From Clostridia bacterium (lineage in GTDB: Bacteria; Bacillota; Clostridia; Christensenellales; UBA1242): a DNA stretch of 37,601 nt. Where the stretch lies: the NCBI GenBank assembly GCA_023228225.1, contig JALOBO010000013.1, positions 1 through 37,601 on the forward strand. The letters are read 5' to 3'. Below the pieces are notes generated by a model. The model was not told the origin of the DNA. It was given only the letters and a program-made list of their open reading frames with translations, and did no database searches. The position numbers and the translations under genes are program-made. This document shows, piece by piece, positions 29,830 through 36,792 of this stretch (positions within the stretch are counted from its first letter, which is position 1; each line of letters opens with the position of its first letter).

Positions 29830-30510
29830 CTATCTAGATAGTTTTAAACATTCTATATCTCTTTGAGTGGTGCGTGGGCTTTGTACTAATCCAGTTGCTA
29901 TGTTTGCCTGCTCATTAGCTTCCATAGAGCTATAGCCTTGTGAGAGAAAGTCTATGTATATCTGAGCGTGTTTAAATTTCTTTTCTTTATGCACTACCTT
30001 ATTTACATCTTCACCAGCTATAAAATCTTTTGATAACCCTATCTCATATAACTGCTTTAAATCCCTCTGTGTTGTTCTTATAGTTTGATTCAACCCTGTT
30101 TTTAGCTTGGCAGCATTGTTTGAGTCCTTGGCTGAAAGCCCATTTCTAATGTTCTCAGCATATATTTTAGAGTGAACATACTTACAAGCAATCTTATTTT
30201 TGATTACAGGTAAAGTATTAAATACATTTGTATTCTCTGCCATAGTGGTTGTGTGGTTAACAAGTTGGTCACTGTCACTTACTGGAATAATATCTATATC
30301 ACTCTTACCGTTATTACACTCCCTACAGGCTGTTATCATATTATCTAAATCATCACATCCACCTTTTGAGTATGGAATGATATGGTCAACCTCTAACACA
30401 ACCTCTGGTGATGCCTTTCCACAATACATACACTTAAACCCATCTCTTTTAAACACTTCAAATCTTAGCCTTGGAGGCACACCATGTCTTTTATCTTTTC
30501 TATTGCTCAT
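29830..30510 (-). CDS. HNH endonuclease with two copies of a C-terminal HTH-like domain (226 aa)
   Basis: The HNH core occupies about residues 10-65: RFEVFKRDGFKCMYCGKASP, EVDHIIPYSKGG (the H of HNH), DDLDNMITACRECNNGKSD; two CxxC knuckles bind the structural metal. Two related segments follow: KIYAENIRNGLSAKDSNNAA...QTIRTTQRDLKQL (about 115-155) and QIYIDFLSQGYSSMEANEQA...SPRTTQRDIECL (about 180-222). The same domain ends the P-loop ATPase encoded next. GAGGTG sets the start at ATG 30510. It may cut DNA for packaging or act as a homing or defence nuclease; the shared domain favours a joint role with the ATPase. Confidence 0.85.
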   Translation of the reverse strand: MSNRKDKRHGVPPRLRFEVFKRDGFKCMYCGKASPEVVLEVDHIIPYSKGGCDDLDNMITACRECNNGKSDIDIIPVSDSDQLVNHTTTMAENTNVFNTLPVIKNKIACKYVHSKIYAENIRNGLSAKDSNNAAKLKTGLNQTIRTTQRDLKQLYEIGLSKDFIAGEDVNKVVHKEKKFKHAQIYIDFLSQGYSSMEANEQANIATGLVQSPRTTQRDIECLKLSR

Positions 30511-30531
30511 CACTTCCACCTCAGAGTACAT

Positions 30532-30715
30532 TTTGCTCTAACGAACTTAAACGAAAGGGGTATTTCTAAAAATAAAATAAAATGAAAAAATAAGGTATAA
30601 TATACCTTCAAAACACCAAAACGAAATGTTAACACTGTTACAGTCAAAATTTCCCTAGCCCCAATAAGTTATCTATGAAGGGACGAGTCGAAATCCTTCG
30701 GTTTCGTTTTAGGCT
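30532..30715. promoter_or_regulatory. Palindrome-rich spacer between ATPase and HNH genes
   Basis: No gene fits here. It holds the perfect 17-bp palindrome AAGGTATAATATACCTT (30592-30608), then TGTTAACA and CTGTTACAG, a GGGA/TCCC stem and several CGAAA repeats. It sits upstream of the HNH gene on the minus strand, so operator sites or an origin are possible. Confidence 0.5.
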
Positions 30716-31639
30716 TTATTGTACATGTGCGTTGATCTGAAATTTCTTAATATCATACTGTGTTGTTCTAACTGTTTGCTTAACTCCACTTACCCCACTA
30801 GCTAAATTGTTTGCCTCTGAGGACTTGTAGCCCTGTGAGAGGAAGTCCACATAAGCTTGGGCGTGTGCAAACTTTTTACTCGATTTAATTTCGTTTTGTA
30901 CTGTTTTCATTTCGTCTTTAGTTCCGTTCATTTTATCCTGTGCTTCCTGCATAGATCTAGAGTTCATTTCCTCCTCTAGCCTGTCTCTCTTAGCCTCGTA
31001 AGGCTTGCGTATATGATCAGGCGCAAGCTTAAACGCTGTATAGTTGTAAACTACACCCTTATGCCGGACAAACGGGTAAATATTATTAGATCCGTCTTTG
31101 TGATACATCTTCTGCACAGTTGAGAGTTTGCCTAATGATATGCCTCTATCATACCATGCCTTAACCATAGTAATTTTGTAGTGAAGTAAAGTCCTTGCAA
31201 TCTTATCCACAAAATCCCTTGAAGGTGAGGACATGACAAGCAGGTTATTCTTTGTCCTGAAGGTCTGCAGGAGCTTAGTCATAACTTCGTTAACGTCACT
31301 CTGCCAGTTTCTAGCCGTCATACCCTCTGCGCCAATATCGTCTAGGTTATAGATTCCAAACTTCTTCATGTTCTTAGCTACCCTGAACACTTCCTCCATG
31401 GTCATTACTGCAATATGGTCCACGTTATAGTAGTCTTCAGGTCTTCCACCCATACGCTCTGCAAAAAGAAGAGAAGTGTCATAACACAGCCTGTTTGCTG
31501 CATTAGACTTTCCCGCGCCTGTTTTTCCCTCTAGGAAAATTATCATATGCTGGTTATGCCCACTGCAGATTTTATCTGCAACAATCTCAGCAAGTGTAAT
31601 AGTCTCTTCTGGTTTAAACTTTTTAAGCGACTTCATCAT
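30716..31639 (-). CDS. P-loop ATPase, candidate genome-packaging or mobilisation motor (307 aa)
   Basis: Walker A is FLEGKTGAGKSNAANRL (about residues 34-50) and Walker B is IYNLDDIGAEG (about 96-106, with the double Asp). A sensor-like NNLLVMSSPSRDFVDKIART stretch follows (about 132-151). The C-terminal ~50 residues (AHAQAYVDFLSQGYKSSEAN...VRTTQYDIKKF) match the repeated domain of the HNH protein. A long charged helix links the two parts. ATG 31639 or 31636 follow GAGGAG; the TTG 12 bases earlier lies at that site. Last gene of the overlapping minus operon. Such ATPases package or move DNA in many archaeal viruses; the exact family is not settled. Confidence 0.75.
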   Translation of the reverse strand: MMKSLKKFKPEETITLAEIVADKICSGHNQHMIIFLEGKTGAGKSNAANRLCYDTSLLFAERMGGRPEDYYNVDHIAVMTMEEVFRVAKNMKKFGIYNLDDIGAEGMTARNWQSDVNEVMTKLLQTFRTKNNLLVMSSPSRDFVDKIARTLLHYKITMVKAWYDRGISLGKLSTVQKMYHKDGSNNIYPFVRHKGVVYNYTAFKLAPDHIRKPYEAKRDRLEEEMNSRSMQEAQDKMNGTKDEMKTVQNEIKSSKKFAHAQAYVDFLSQGYKSSEANNLASGVSGVKQTVRTTQYDIKKFQINAHVQ

Positions 31640-32102
31640 CTGTCTCCTCAAAATGTGCTTTGCTAGGATCTGGTAATCCGTTAGGGTAGAATTTCTTTTC
31701 TAATTTGTCAAGCTCTGCGCTGTCAATTGTAGCCATAACACTCTGTCTTTCCATGATTGCAAGGAAATCATCACAGAGCTCCATTACTTCGCCTACAATA
31801 TCAGTATTAATTTCTAAGATCTCATCGTTAGTATCTTCCAGGTCAAGCCCTTTGGCTTTTATTGCATGTATGCGCTCTTTCCTGCTTTCTTTAAGGCGTT
31901 TGCGTTCCACAGGTGAAGGTATAAAGTTGATAAGTACCACTGTCAATATTTCAATTCTTTTCTGGATAGATTGTGGATTCTGGTCTAAACCGCCACAGAC
32001 ATCCACGAATTTAAAGAAAGAACTGAAGAGAAGGTTAGTATATTGGATTTTTGGCATCACTTTTGCTGCCGGTGTTTGTAATCCTGCTCCGTTATCGCTC
32101 AT
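31623..32102 (-). CDS. Hypothetical helical protein upstream of the ATPase (159 aa)
   Basis: MSDNGAGLQTPAAKVMPKIQ... is soluble, with long charged helices (SPVERKRLKESRKERIHAIK) and an acidic C-terminus (HFEETDDEVA). It overlaps the ATPase gene by 17 bases and the upstream gene by 4 (ATGA). The tight coupling suggests a partner of the ATPase. No family recognised. Confidence 0.65.
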   Translation of the reverse strand: MSDNGAGLQTPAAKVMPKIQYTNLLFSSFFKFVDVCGGLDQNPQSIQKRIEILTVVLINFIPSPVERKRLKESRKERIHAIKAKGLDLEDTNDEILEINTDIVGEVMELCDDFLAIMERQSVMATIDSAELDKLEKKFYPNGLPDPSKAHFEETDDEVA

Positions 32103-32446
32103 CTTTCCACCACACCAATCATAGCTAATTTTTCTGTAAACTTGTCAAATAGCTTAAGTGACCGCCTGCAATAGCTTAGTGAGATAGGACGTGCACAATC
32201 ATCTGCAATCCATATTTCTAAGTCATGCTTTAATTTAACGTCTGTGCTAAATGCTTTATTATACCTGACAATGTAATACAGTTCTATCATACACCGCTTG
32301 AAGTTCTGCAGTGTGTCCCGCAGTTCAAAACGGTGATTATAGGAGATTTGAATTTGCATGTCAGTTGCAAACTGGTTGAGAAAAAAATATACCTCAGCAG
32401 CTCTGTTAACCTGGTCTATTTTCCCTACTATCACCGTATCAGCCAT
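32099..32446 (-). CDS. Hypothetical protein (115 aa)
   Basis: MADTVIVGKIDQVNRAAEVY... is predicted all-helical and rich in aromatic residues and Arg (FKRCMIELYYIVRYNKAFST, SLSYCRRSLKLFDKF). Lies in the minus operon between the 59-aa membrane gene and the 159-aa gene, overlapping the latter. Function unknown. Confidence 0.65.
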   Translation of the reverse strand: MADTVIVGKIDQVNRAAEVYFFLNQFATDMQIQISYNHRFELRDTLQNFKRCMIELYYIVRYNKAFSTDVKLKHDLEIWIADDCARPISLSYCRRSLKLFDKFTEKLAMIGVVER

Positions 32447-32449
32447 AGT

Positions 32450-32629
32450 TTAAGCCTCTTTACTCTGCTCTATTATTAAACAGCCCGTTACAATTATTAA
32501 CGCGCCAGCAATAGCTGAAAGAGTTCCATTATCTAGAACAGTTCCAGTTTCTACAGTGTATACAACATATGCACCAATGAGAGTGTATATAAATCCAACT
32601 ATCCCAAACACTTTACCACGAATTGTCAT
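32450..32629 (-). CDS. Small two-helix membrane protein (59 aa)
   Basis: MTIRGKVFGIVGFIYTLIGA... has a first helix (about 6-25), a short polar turn (ETGTVLDNG) and a second helix (LSAIAGALIIVTGCLII), then a charged end. It fills the gap between the 105-aa and 115-aa genes exactly. A virion membrane protein is likely; it is also a possible minor coat protein. Confidence 0.6.
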   Translation of the reverse strand: MTIRGKVFGIVGFIYTLIGAYVVYTVETGTVLDNGTLSAIAGALIIVTGCLIIEQSKEA

Positions 32630-32631
32630 GT

Positions 32632-32949
32632 TTAAACCGCCCCTGTCTGAGTACTCAATATGTAAATTCCGAGCACGATAACCCCGACAATCATACAGAA
32701 AGCAATAATTTTGCTCATATGCTTATCAAGGAAATCTACTAAATCTCGCTTATCCCCCTGCTCCTGAAGAGTGAGTAAGTTACTTACCATGCTACCAGTT
32801 AATCCCATACTGCACAGGTCTGCAGCTTCAGAGAGGCAAAGAGCCTCTGACTGAATAGGTATAAGTTTAATTTCCTCTCTGTATGCGAGTATTTTCTCTG
32901 CAAGCCTCTGTGAAACTCTCTCAATGTCTACATTCTGTTGCTGTCTCAT
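32632..32949 (-). CDS. Tail-anchored membrane protein (105 aa)
   Basis: MRQQQNVDIERVSQRLAEKI... is soluble and helical through residue 78, then a single C-terminal membrane helix (IIAFCMIVGVIVLGIYIL). The start overlaps the stop of the upstream gene (TAATG). Tail-anchored topology leaves the body in the cytoplasm or virion interior. Function unknown. Confidence 0.65.
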   Translation of the reverse strand: MRQQQNVDIERVSQRLAEKILAYREEIKLIPIQSEALCLSEAADLCSMGLTGSMVSNLLTLQEQGDKRDLVDFLDKHMSKIIAFCMIVGVIVLGIYILSTQTGAV

Positions 32950-33623
32950 TAGAACCCCTGCCTTTTCTCTTCTTCCTCAAGTTCTTCCTCTGTTTCTTCT
33001 TCCTCAAGTTCCTCTTCCTCAAGTTCCTCTTCCTCAAGTTCCTCTTCCTCAAGTTCCTCTTCATCAGGGTCCACAAAGAAATCTTCAGGTACTATATTTC
33101 TCATTGCAATACTTGAGCTTACTAACATTCTGCAGTCTGCTGCAAATGTCTCTGTGGAATTGAACAATAGCTCAAGAACTCTCCTCTCGTTTCCTATCCA
33201 ACTGAAATCAGGATGATTCCTAATCTTCTTTGCAAGCTGGCACAAAGCACTTGCGTCATGAACATCCATTGGGAAATAATACGGAAGTGGGTAAATATTA
33301 ACTTCAGGACCTCTTTTCATTCTAATTCTGGAAGCTCTTTTTGTGCTTGATTTTACGAGATCAGGATTAACGATAGTGAACTCGTTTTTTATAAGTCCTT
33401 TGTTGCGCTCATCTGGTTCAGATATAAATGGAATAAGAGTTCCTGCCCTATCTACAATCAGCCCCATGGGGTTATTACCACACTGTGACATTATACTGAC
33501 TAGGTATGCAAATTTCTTTATTTTTGTCATTTGATTAAGTAAATACATACTTAGCCCGAATAGAGCTAAAACAACTACCACAAGAATAATCATAATAGGC
33601 GTAGTGCCTGCAAGTACTGACAT
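32949..33623 (-). CDS. Membrane-anchored protein with Glu-rich repeat tail (224 aa)
   Basis: An N-terminal anchor (about 7-29: PIMIILVVVVLALFGLSMYL) is followed by a soluble domain (LVSIMSQCGNNPMGLIVDRA; KRASRIRMKRGPEVNIYPLP). The C-terminal tail (about 180-224) is a run of EEELE units encoded by a 15-bp tandem repeat. GGAGGG sets the start at ATG 33623, in a TAATG overlap with the preceding gene. The acidic tail could bind basic proteins or DNA-mimic partners. No known family. Confidence 0.65.
   Translation of the reverse strand: MSVLAGTTPIMIILVVVVLALFGLSMYLLNQMTKIKKFAYLVSIMSQCGNNPMGLIVDRAGTLIPFISEPDERNKGLIKNEFTIVNPDLVKSSTKRASRIRMKRGPEVNIYPLPYYFPMDVHDASALCQLAKKIRNHPDFSWIGNERRVLELLFNSTETFAADCRMLVSSSIAMRNIVPEDFFVDPDEEELEEEELEEEELEEEELEEEETEEELEEEEKRQGF
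33001..33060 (-). repeat. 15-bp tandem repeat, four perfect copies plus degenerate flanks
   Basis: TCCTCAAGTTCCTCT (plus strand) is repeated four times and continues imperfectly to about 32965. It keeps the frame and codes for Glu-Leu-rich pentapeptides, so copy number may vary without frameshift. Confidence 0.9.
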
Positions 33624-34219
33624 TATTTCCCTCCGAATGACCAAAAACTTTTCTTTTTGGCTTTAGTTTCTGTTTCATATGGTCTTGTGACTTCTTGCAC
33701 CTGGATACTGCGAGTTCCCATTTCAGCATTAATAAGACGTTCTCTTTTCTCGCCTACTGATCTGCTGACATAGGCTTCAAACACTGACATTACATTCTTC
33801 TCCAGTGCGCTAACATTCATACTAAGCATATCTTCTTGAGTTGCGGCACATCTGGTTAATTCAAGTTTCAACTGTGCAAATATTAGTACATACTTTAATG
33901 GATCATTCTGCCCAAACATGCCTAATTTTCTGACGCTGTTGTTGGCTAATACCTGCTCCCGTGCAAATAATGAGTAGACACAGGAAACCATCTCGCGCTT
34001 ATACCTTTCTGTAACTGCTGCTGTCTTAATGTGCCCCATTATGTCTGCAAGGTAAGGACTCGCGCCCATCATTGTGGCATATTTCAGGCTGTCATCTGAG
34101 AAGCTTGGACGCTCTACATTACTTGCACCAAACCCAAATGAAGTTGCGCATAAATCATCATCTTGATACTGATCTTCTTCTTCTTCTGGTTCTTCGTTTA
34201 GATAGCTATCGCTGCTCAT
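33623..34219 (-). CDS. Hypothetical protein, first gene of the minus assembly operon (198 aa)
   Basis: MSSDSYLNEEPEEEEDQYQD... has a very acidic N-terminus, a helical core (about 45-165, e.g. YKREMVSCVYSLFAREQVLA), and a basic C-terminus ending KKKSFWSFGGK. AGGAGG stands just before the ATG, the strongest ribosome site of the operon. Its charge layout suits a scaffold or capsid-associated protein (inference). Translation couples to the following gene by a TAATG overlap. Confidence 0.65.
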   Translation of the reverse strand: MSSDSYLNEEPEEEEDQYQDDDLCATSFGFGASNVERPSFSDDSLKYATMMGASPYLADIMGHIKTAAVTERYKREMVSCVYSLFAREQVLANNSVRKLGMFGQNDPLKYVLIFAQLKLELTRCAATQEDMLSMNVSALEKNVMSVFEAYVSRSVGEKRERLINAEMGTRSIQVQEVTRPYETETKAKKKSFWSFGGK

Positions 34220-34261
34220 ATTTCCTCCTGTTAAAACACCACCTAAGTGAATGAAAAAATT

Positions 34262-34299
34262 ATTTAAAAGAGAGAAGAGGGATTAAGAAAACTCCCTCT
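34262..34299 (-). terminator. Terminator after the 82-aa coat-like gene
   Basis: On the minus strand AGAGGGA and TCCCTCT pair around a 10-nt loop, followed by TCTCTTTT. Confidence 0.65.
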
Positions 34300-34301
34300 G
34301 T

Positions 34302-34550
34302 TTAATCTTTCAGACCTTTAAGGGCTCTGATAGCGATTGCAACTGCAGCAATAACAATGACTGCTCCGAGAATTGCAACACCAGAGGTCCACACGTCAGC
34401 ACCAGTGGTTGCGCTGGCAAAGTCGCCGCTCTCGTTGATTGGCAGAGAGGTAGACATACTTTCGCCAAGCCCTGGCCCAAGGTATAAAATGACGAGAATG
34501 GTGAGAAGCCCCATACAAAAAGCTGAAATCTCTTCTATTACAGTTACCAT
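34302..34550 (-). CDS. Small two-helix membrane protein (82 aa), candidate major coat protein
   Basis: MVTVIEEISAFCMGLLTILV... has helix 1 at about 9-26, a 30-residue polar loop with N-E-S and acidic residues, helix 2 at about 53-72 (SGVAILGAVIVIAAVAIAI), and a short basic end (RALKGLKD). This size and layout resemble major capsid proteins of spindle-shaped archaeal viruses. AGGAG lies about 9 nt before the ATG. It has its own promoter and terminator, as expected for a very abundant protein. Identity as coat protein is inferred. Confidence 0.6.
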   Translation of the reverse strand: MVTVIEEISAFCMGLLTILVILYLGPGLGESMSTSLPINESGDFASATTGADVWTSGVAILGAVIVIAAVAIAIRALKGLKD

Positions 34551-34631
34551 ATTTTAAAACTCCTTTGTTTGTGTATATTATTTTACTGTTTTGTTTATTT
34601 ATTTGGTTATTTGTTTAGGTAATAATACCCT

Positions 34632-34662
34632 ACTACTATATACGCACTCTTTATATTTAAAA
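34632..34662 (-). promoter_or_regulatory. Promoter of the 82-aa coat-like gene
   Basis: On the minus strand TTTAAATATAAAG is followed by GTGCGTATATAGTAG, close to the promoters at 1358 and 4605. It gives a leader of about 80 nt, longer than elsewhere in the element. Confidence 0.6.
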
Positions 34663-34736
34663 CTTTCTATACAGTGGTTAACAGGCTTAAAATTTGTATT
34701 TAGGCAGTGAAATACTGTCGAAAAGCTTATAGTCTT

Positions 34737-34820
34737 TTAGGACGTATACACTTTATGCAATAATTTGGTGATATCTGGTATTGCATCAATCAGGACAAAG
34801 AGTTTAGTTAGAAATGCCAT
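34737..34820 (-). CDS. Tiny hydrophobic peptide (27 aa)
   Basis: MAFLTKLFVLIDAIPDITKL... starts 2 bases after the stop of the upstream gene, whose end GGAAGTG provides the ribosome site. It may be amphipathic. Function unknown. Confidence 0.4.
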   Translation of the reverse strand: MAFLTKLFVLIDAIPDITKLLHKVYTS

Positions 34821-34822
34821 AT

Positions 34823-35047
34823 TTATTTCACTTCCTTTTTCATTTTCCATAGTTTATCCACTGCACTTCTAATCAGGGCCGTAAACTCATTATCCTCTGT
34901 ATGCCATAGATTCACGTCACTAACTGCACTATGCAGTGCCACGGTATCCGGTTCAAATTTCTTACACTCCCCGTAATATGCATCAATCCATGATTCAGGT
35001 ATATCCGTGCATTTATCAGAATGTTTACAGATCCGGCAGTTATTCAT
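34823..35047 (-). CDS. Small Cys-rich protein (74 aa)
   Basis: MNNCRICKHSDKCTDIPESW...GECKKFEP has C-x2-C-x5-C and a later Cys, a form common in small archaeal and phage zinc or Fe-S proteins. AGGAGG places the start at ATG 35047; two earlier starts lie in or upstream of the site. The second half is helical (EFTALIRSAVDKLWKMKKEVK). Function unknown. Confidence 0.6.
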   Translation of the reverse strand: MNNCRICKHSDKCTDIPESWIDAYYGECKKFEPDTVALHSAVSDVNLWHTEDNEFTALIRSAVDKLWKMKKEVK

Positions 35048-35142
35048 TTTCATTCCTCCTAAATTTGCTCTTGCAGTCCCAAAAACACACATAAATCCAA
35101 AGCGATTCTTGAAGAAGAATAATTTTTTTTTTCAAACAGAAA

Positions 35143-35174
35143 TAAAAAAAAAATTGAGAGTCGCGGCACTCTCA
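35143..35174 (-). terminator. Strong terminator after the 85-aa membrane gene
   Basis: On the minus strand GAGAGT-GCCGCG-ACTCTC is a perfect 6-bp hairpin followed by AATTTTTTTTT. It overlaps the stop codon of the gene ending at 35172. Confidence 0.85.
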
Positions 35175-35429
35175 GTATCTTCTCTTGTTTTTTAATGCTG
35201 AAATACCAAAGATTAACATCATAATGCCTAGTATGGCAGCTATAGGGGTAAACAAGTTAGATGTTGCGCTCTGTACTGCTGTGTTGCTTTCATATGCTTG
35301 CTCATATGCTGTACCTGTTACATTTATGTTTTCATCATTCGCACTGAGTATACCGTATGTATAACTCATGCCTACCATTAGCACAGCCATTAAAGCCAGC
35401 ACAGAAACTATTTTACTCATTGAGCTCAT
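35172..35429 (-). CDS. Small membrane protein with signal-like N-terminus (85 aa), second coat-protein candidate
   Basis: MSSMSKIVSVLALMAVLMVG... is followed by an ectodomain of about 35 residues with N-V-T, a C-terminal helix (LFTPIAAILGIMMLIFGISA) and a basic end KNKRRY. If the first helix is removed as a signal, the rest is a small single-span or pilin-like protein. GGTGGT precedes the ATG, inside the end of the upstream gene. A strong terminator follows. A structural virion role is inferred. Confidence 0.6.
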   Translation of the reverse strand: MSSMSKIVSVLALMAVLMVGMSYTYGILSANDENINVTGTAYEQAYESNTAVQSATSNLFTPIAAILGIMMLIFGISALKNKRRY

Positions 35430-35676
35430 TCTTACCACCTTTTAATTTAGCTGCTGCGTCCTTTAGATCCTTCTCAACATCCAACAAAAATATAGGGTTT
35501 TCTGTTATAACTTTTATGTATGTGTGCTTGCAATAACATATGCTATAGATAACTGCTGCAAGATAAGTTAAAATTTCTACACCTGGTGAGAGTACGTCAG
35601 TCACGGCAACTGTGACTATGGACCCAAGCGAAATTAGAAAGCCCCAATCCAGAGGGTTTGCGAACTTTTGTTTCAT
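35413..35676 (-). CDS. Two-helix membrane protein (87 aa)
   Basis: MKQKFANPLDWGFLISLGSI... has two hydrophobic segments (about 12-30 and 33-50), then a charged helical tail (LLDVEKDLKDAAAKLKGGKN) likely in the cytoplasm or virion interior. It overlaps the 85-aa gene by 17 bases. GGAGG precedes the ATG, read from inside the upstream gene's end. Confidence 0.65.
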   Translation of the reverse strand: MKQKFANPLDWGFLISLGSIVTVAVTDVLSPGVEILTYLAAVIYSICYCKHTYIKVITENPIFLLDVEKDLKDAAAKLKGGKNELNE

Positions 35677-36087
35677 TTATATTTCCTCCACTACTTTACT
35701 TTCTTTTATGAATTGATAGACCTGTAACAAAATGGTTATACTGATAACGATACCTATCAACTGGAATACCTGCGATACCGCACTATTCCGTATTACCTCT
35801 GTTGATACTATAACTTCATTGGTTGAGCTTAAAAATCTTTCTGTGGTTGTTAGAGTCCCGTCAAGAAACAGGTTAGAAATTTTAAAGCTGATTATTGCAG
35901 GTATTAATGTTGTTCCTACTGATAATGCCGTAACTCCTCCAGATCCCCAGGTGAACAAACCAATGACAAAGAACACTATCCCCATTGCAAGGAGCATCCA
36001 AACAGTGTTTATGTCAGTTGTGGTGAGTTCTGCTGCAGCAGGAGAAATTAAGCAAAGCAGTCCTAATACTGTTAGTTCTGATTTCAT
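35677..36087 (-). CDS. Secreted/membrane protein with three helices (136 aa)
   Basis: A signal peptide (MKSELTVLGLLCLISPAAA) precedes two adjacent helices (about 28-46 and 50-68), an ectodomain with T-T-T-E-R, and a third helix (VFQLIGIVISITILLQVYQF). AGGTGAT precedes the ATG. First gene of the three-gene envelope operon that ends with the 85-aa protein. Confidence 0.65.
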   Translation of the reverse strand: MKSELTVLGLLCLISPAAAELTTTDINTVWMLLAMGIVFFVIGLFTWGSGGVTALSVGTTLIPAIISFKISNLFLDGTLTTTERFLSSTNEVIVSTEVIRNSAVSQVFQLIGIVISITILLQVYQFIKESKVVEEI

Positions 36088-36096
36088 TTTATCACC

Positions 36097-36130
36097 TACT
36101 ATAGTAATAGGTGCTAAAAGTATTTAAAAT
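36097..36130 (-). promoter_or_regulatory. Promoter of the 36087-35172 operon
   Basis: On the minus strand TTTAAATACTTTTAGCACC is followed by TATTACTATAGTAGGTG. All three blocks of the recurrent promoter are present. Confidence 0.7.
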
Positions 36131-36188
36131 GTATGCTAGTTTTATAAAGGTTGAGTGTATGTATAATTATTTTCTAACCATTACTTTT

Positions 36189-36380
36189 TTAATCATTCTT
36201 ATCCTTAATTGCAAGGTAAATCATGTAAAATGCGCTCAGGACTTCCACAAGATAAACTAAACTATTAGGATTCTGGAAGAAAAGTGCATGAATTGTTGTT
36301 CCTGTACCATACAGCAGAAAGAATTTATCCATAAGTGTATATTTCACTTTATTTTCGTTATCAGTGGGATTACGAGCCAT
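36189..36380 (-). CDS. Small membrane protein (63 aa)
   Basis: MARNPTDNENKVKYTLMDKF... has a polar N-terminus and two weakly hydrophobic segments (KFFLLYGTGTTIHALFF and LVYLVEVLSAFYMIYLAI), ending KDKND. The ribosome site is weak (AGAGGC). Function unknown. Confidence 0.5.
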   Translation of the reverse strand: MARNPTDNENKVKYTLMDKFFLLYGTGTTIHALFFQNPNSLVYLVEVLSAFYMIYLAIKDKND

Positions 36381-36416
36381 TCTAAGCCTCTCTAAGCGAT
36401 TTATTTTAAGTGGGTG

Positions 36417-36471
36417 GTGTGTTTGTATGTCGGAAATGTCAGAAAAAGAGTATGGTTTGATACAAACACAC
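36417..36471. repeat. 12-bp perfect inverted repeat with 31-nt centre
   Basis: GTGTGTTTGTAT (36417-36428) and ATACAAACACAC (36460-36471). It lies between the minus genes ending at 36482 and starting at 36380. It may terminate the upstream gene's transcript or bind a protein. Confidence 0.6.
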
Positions 36472-36481
36472 TACAAATGAT

Positions 36482-36715
36482 TTATGTGTTAAACTTCTTA
36501 GAAGATCCTTTCTTTTTCTGTGCATCAAGCACTTGTGTAATTTCTGCCAGGATAGTTGCAACACCTGCAAGATTATCCTCGTTAAGATCCATTTCAAGTT
36601 TATCCGCATATTCCTTCATACCATCTATACCAGATGACCTGAGTTTTGCAATTGCACCACGTGCTATAATTTTCACTGTCTTGTCTGTTACTTTTGTTAC
36701 TTTTCTACACATCAT
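36482..36715 (-). CDS. Small helical protein (77 aa), unknown
   Basis: MMCRKVTKVTDKTVKIIARG... is compact and helical with a basic N-terminus and a polar Lys/Ser tail (DAQKKKGSSKKF). Its size and basic helices recall archaeal histones, but the histone-fold sequence pattern is absent. GGTGGTATAATAT precedes the ATG. A nucleic-acid-associated role is only a guess. Confidence 0.6.
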   Translation of the reverse strand: MMCRKVTKVTDKTVKIIARGAIAKLRSSGIDGMKEYADKLEMDLNEDNLAGVATILAEITQVLDAQKKKGSSKKFNT

Positions 36716-36778
36716 ATATTATACCACCATTAAGTAGTTTACTTTCAATTAACTTACTTACTACATAACTAAACGCTG

Positions 36779-36792
36779 TCAATGTATTTAAC
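36779..36792 (-). promoter_or_regulatory. Promoter of the 77-aa gene
   Basis: On the minus strand GTTAAATACATTGACAGC, then TTAGTTATGTAG: a recognisable but weaker member of the recurrent promoter family. It abuts the stop of the acyltransferase gene. Confidence 0.5.

Noticed and set aside
30200..30541. 113-aa plus-strand frame opposite the HNH gene
   Set aside because: It is the antisense shadow of a clear HNH domain.
33001..33060. CRISPR array
   Set aside because: The repeats are 15 bp, directly adjacent without spacers, and keep a reading frame.
36427..36480. 17-aa plus-strand frame (MSEMSEKEYGLIQTHYK) with GGTGGT upstream
   Set aside because: Lies within the 12-bp inverted repeat in a wholly minus-strand region. 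The ribosome-like site also fits chance, and no clear promoter is present.
36482..36715. Archaeal histone
   Set aside because: Size and basic character fit, but the histone-fold pattern (R-V/I-S-x-x-A, L-A-x-H-A-x-R-K-T) is missing.
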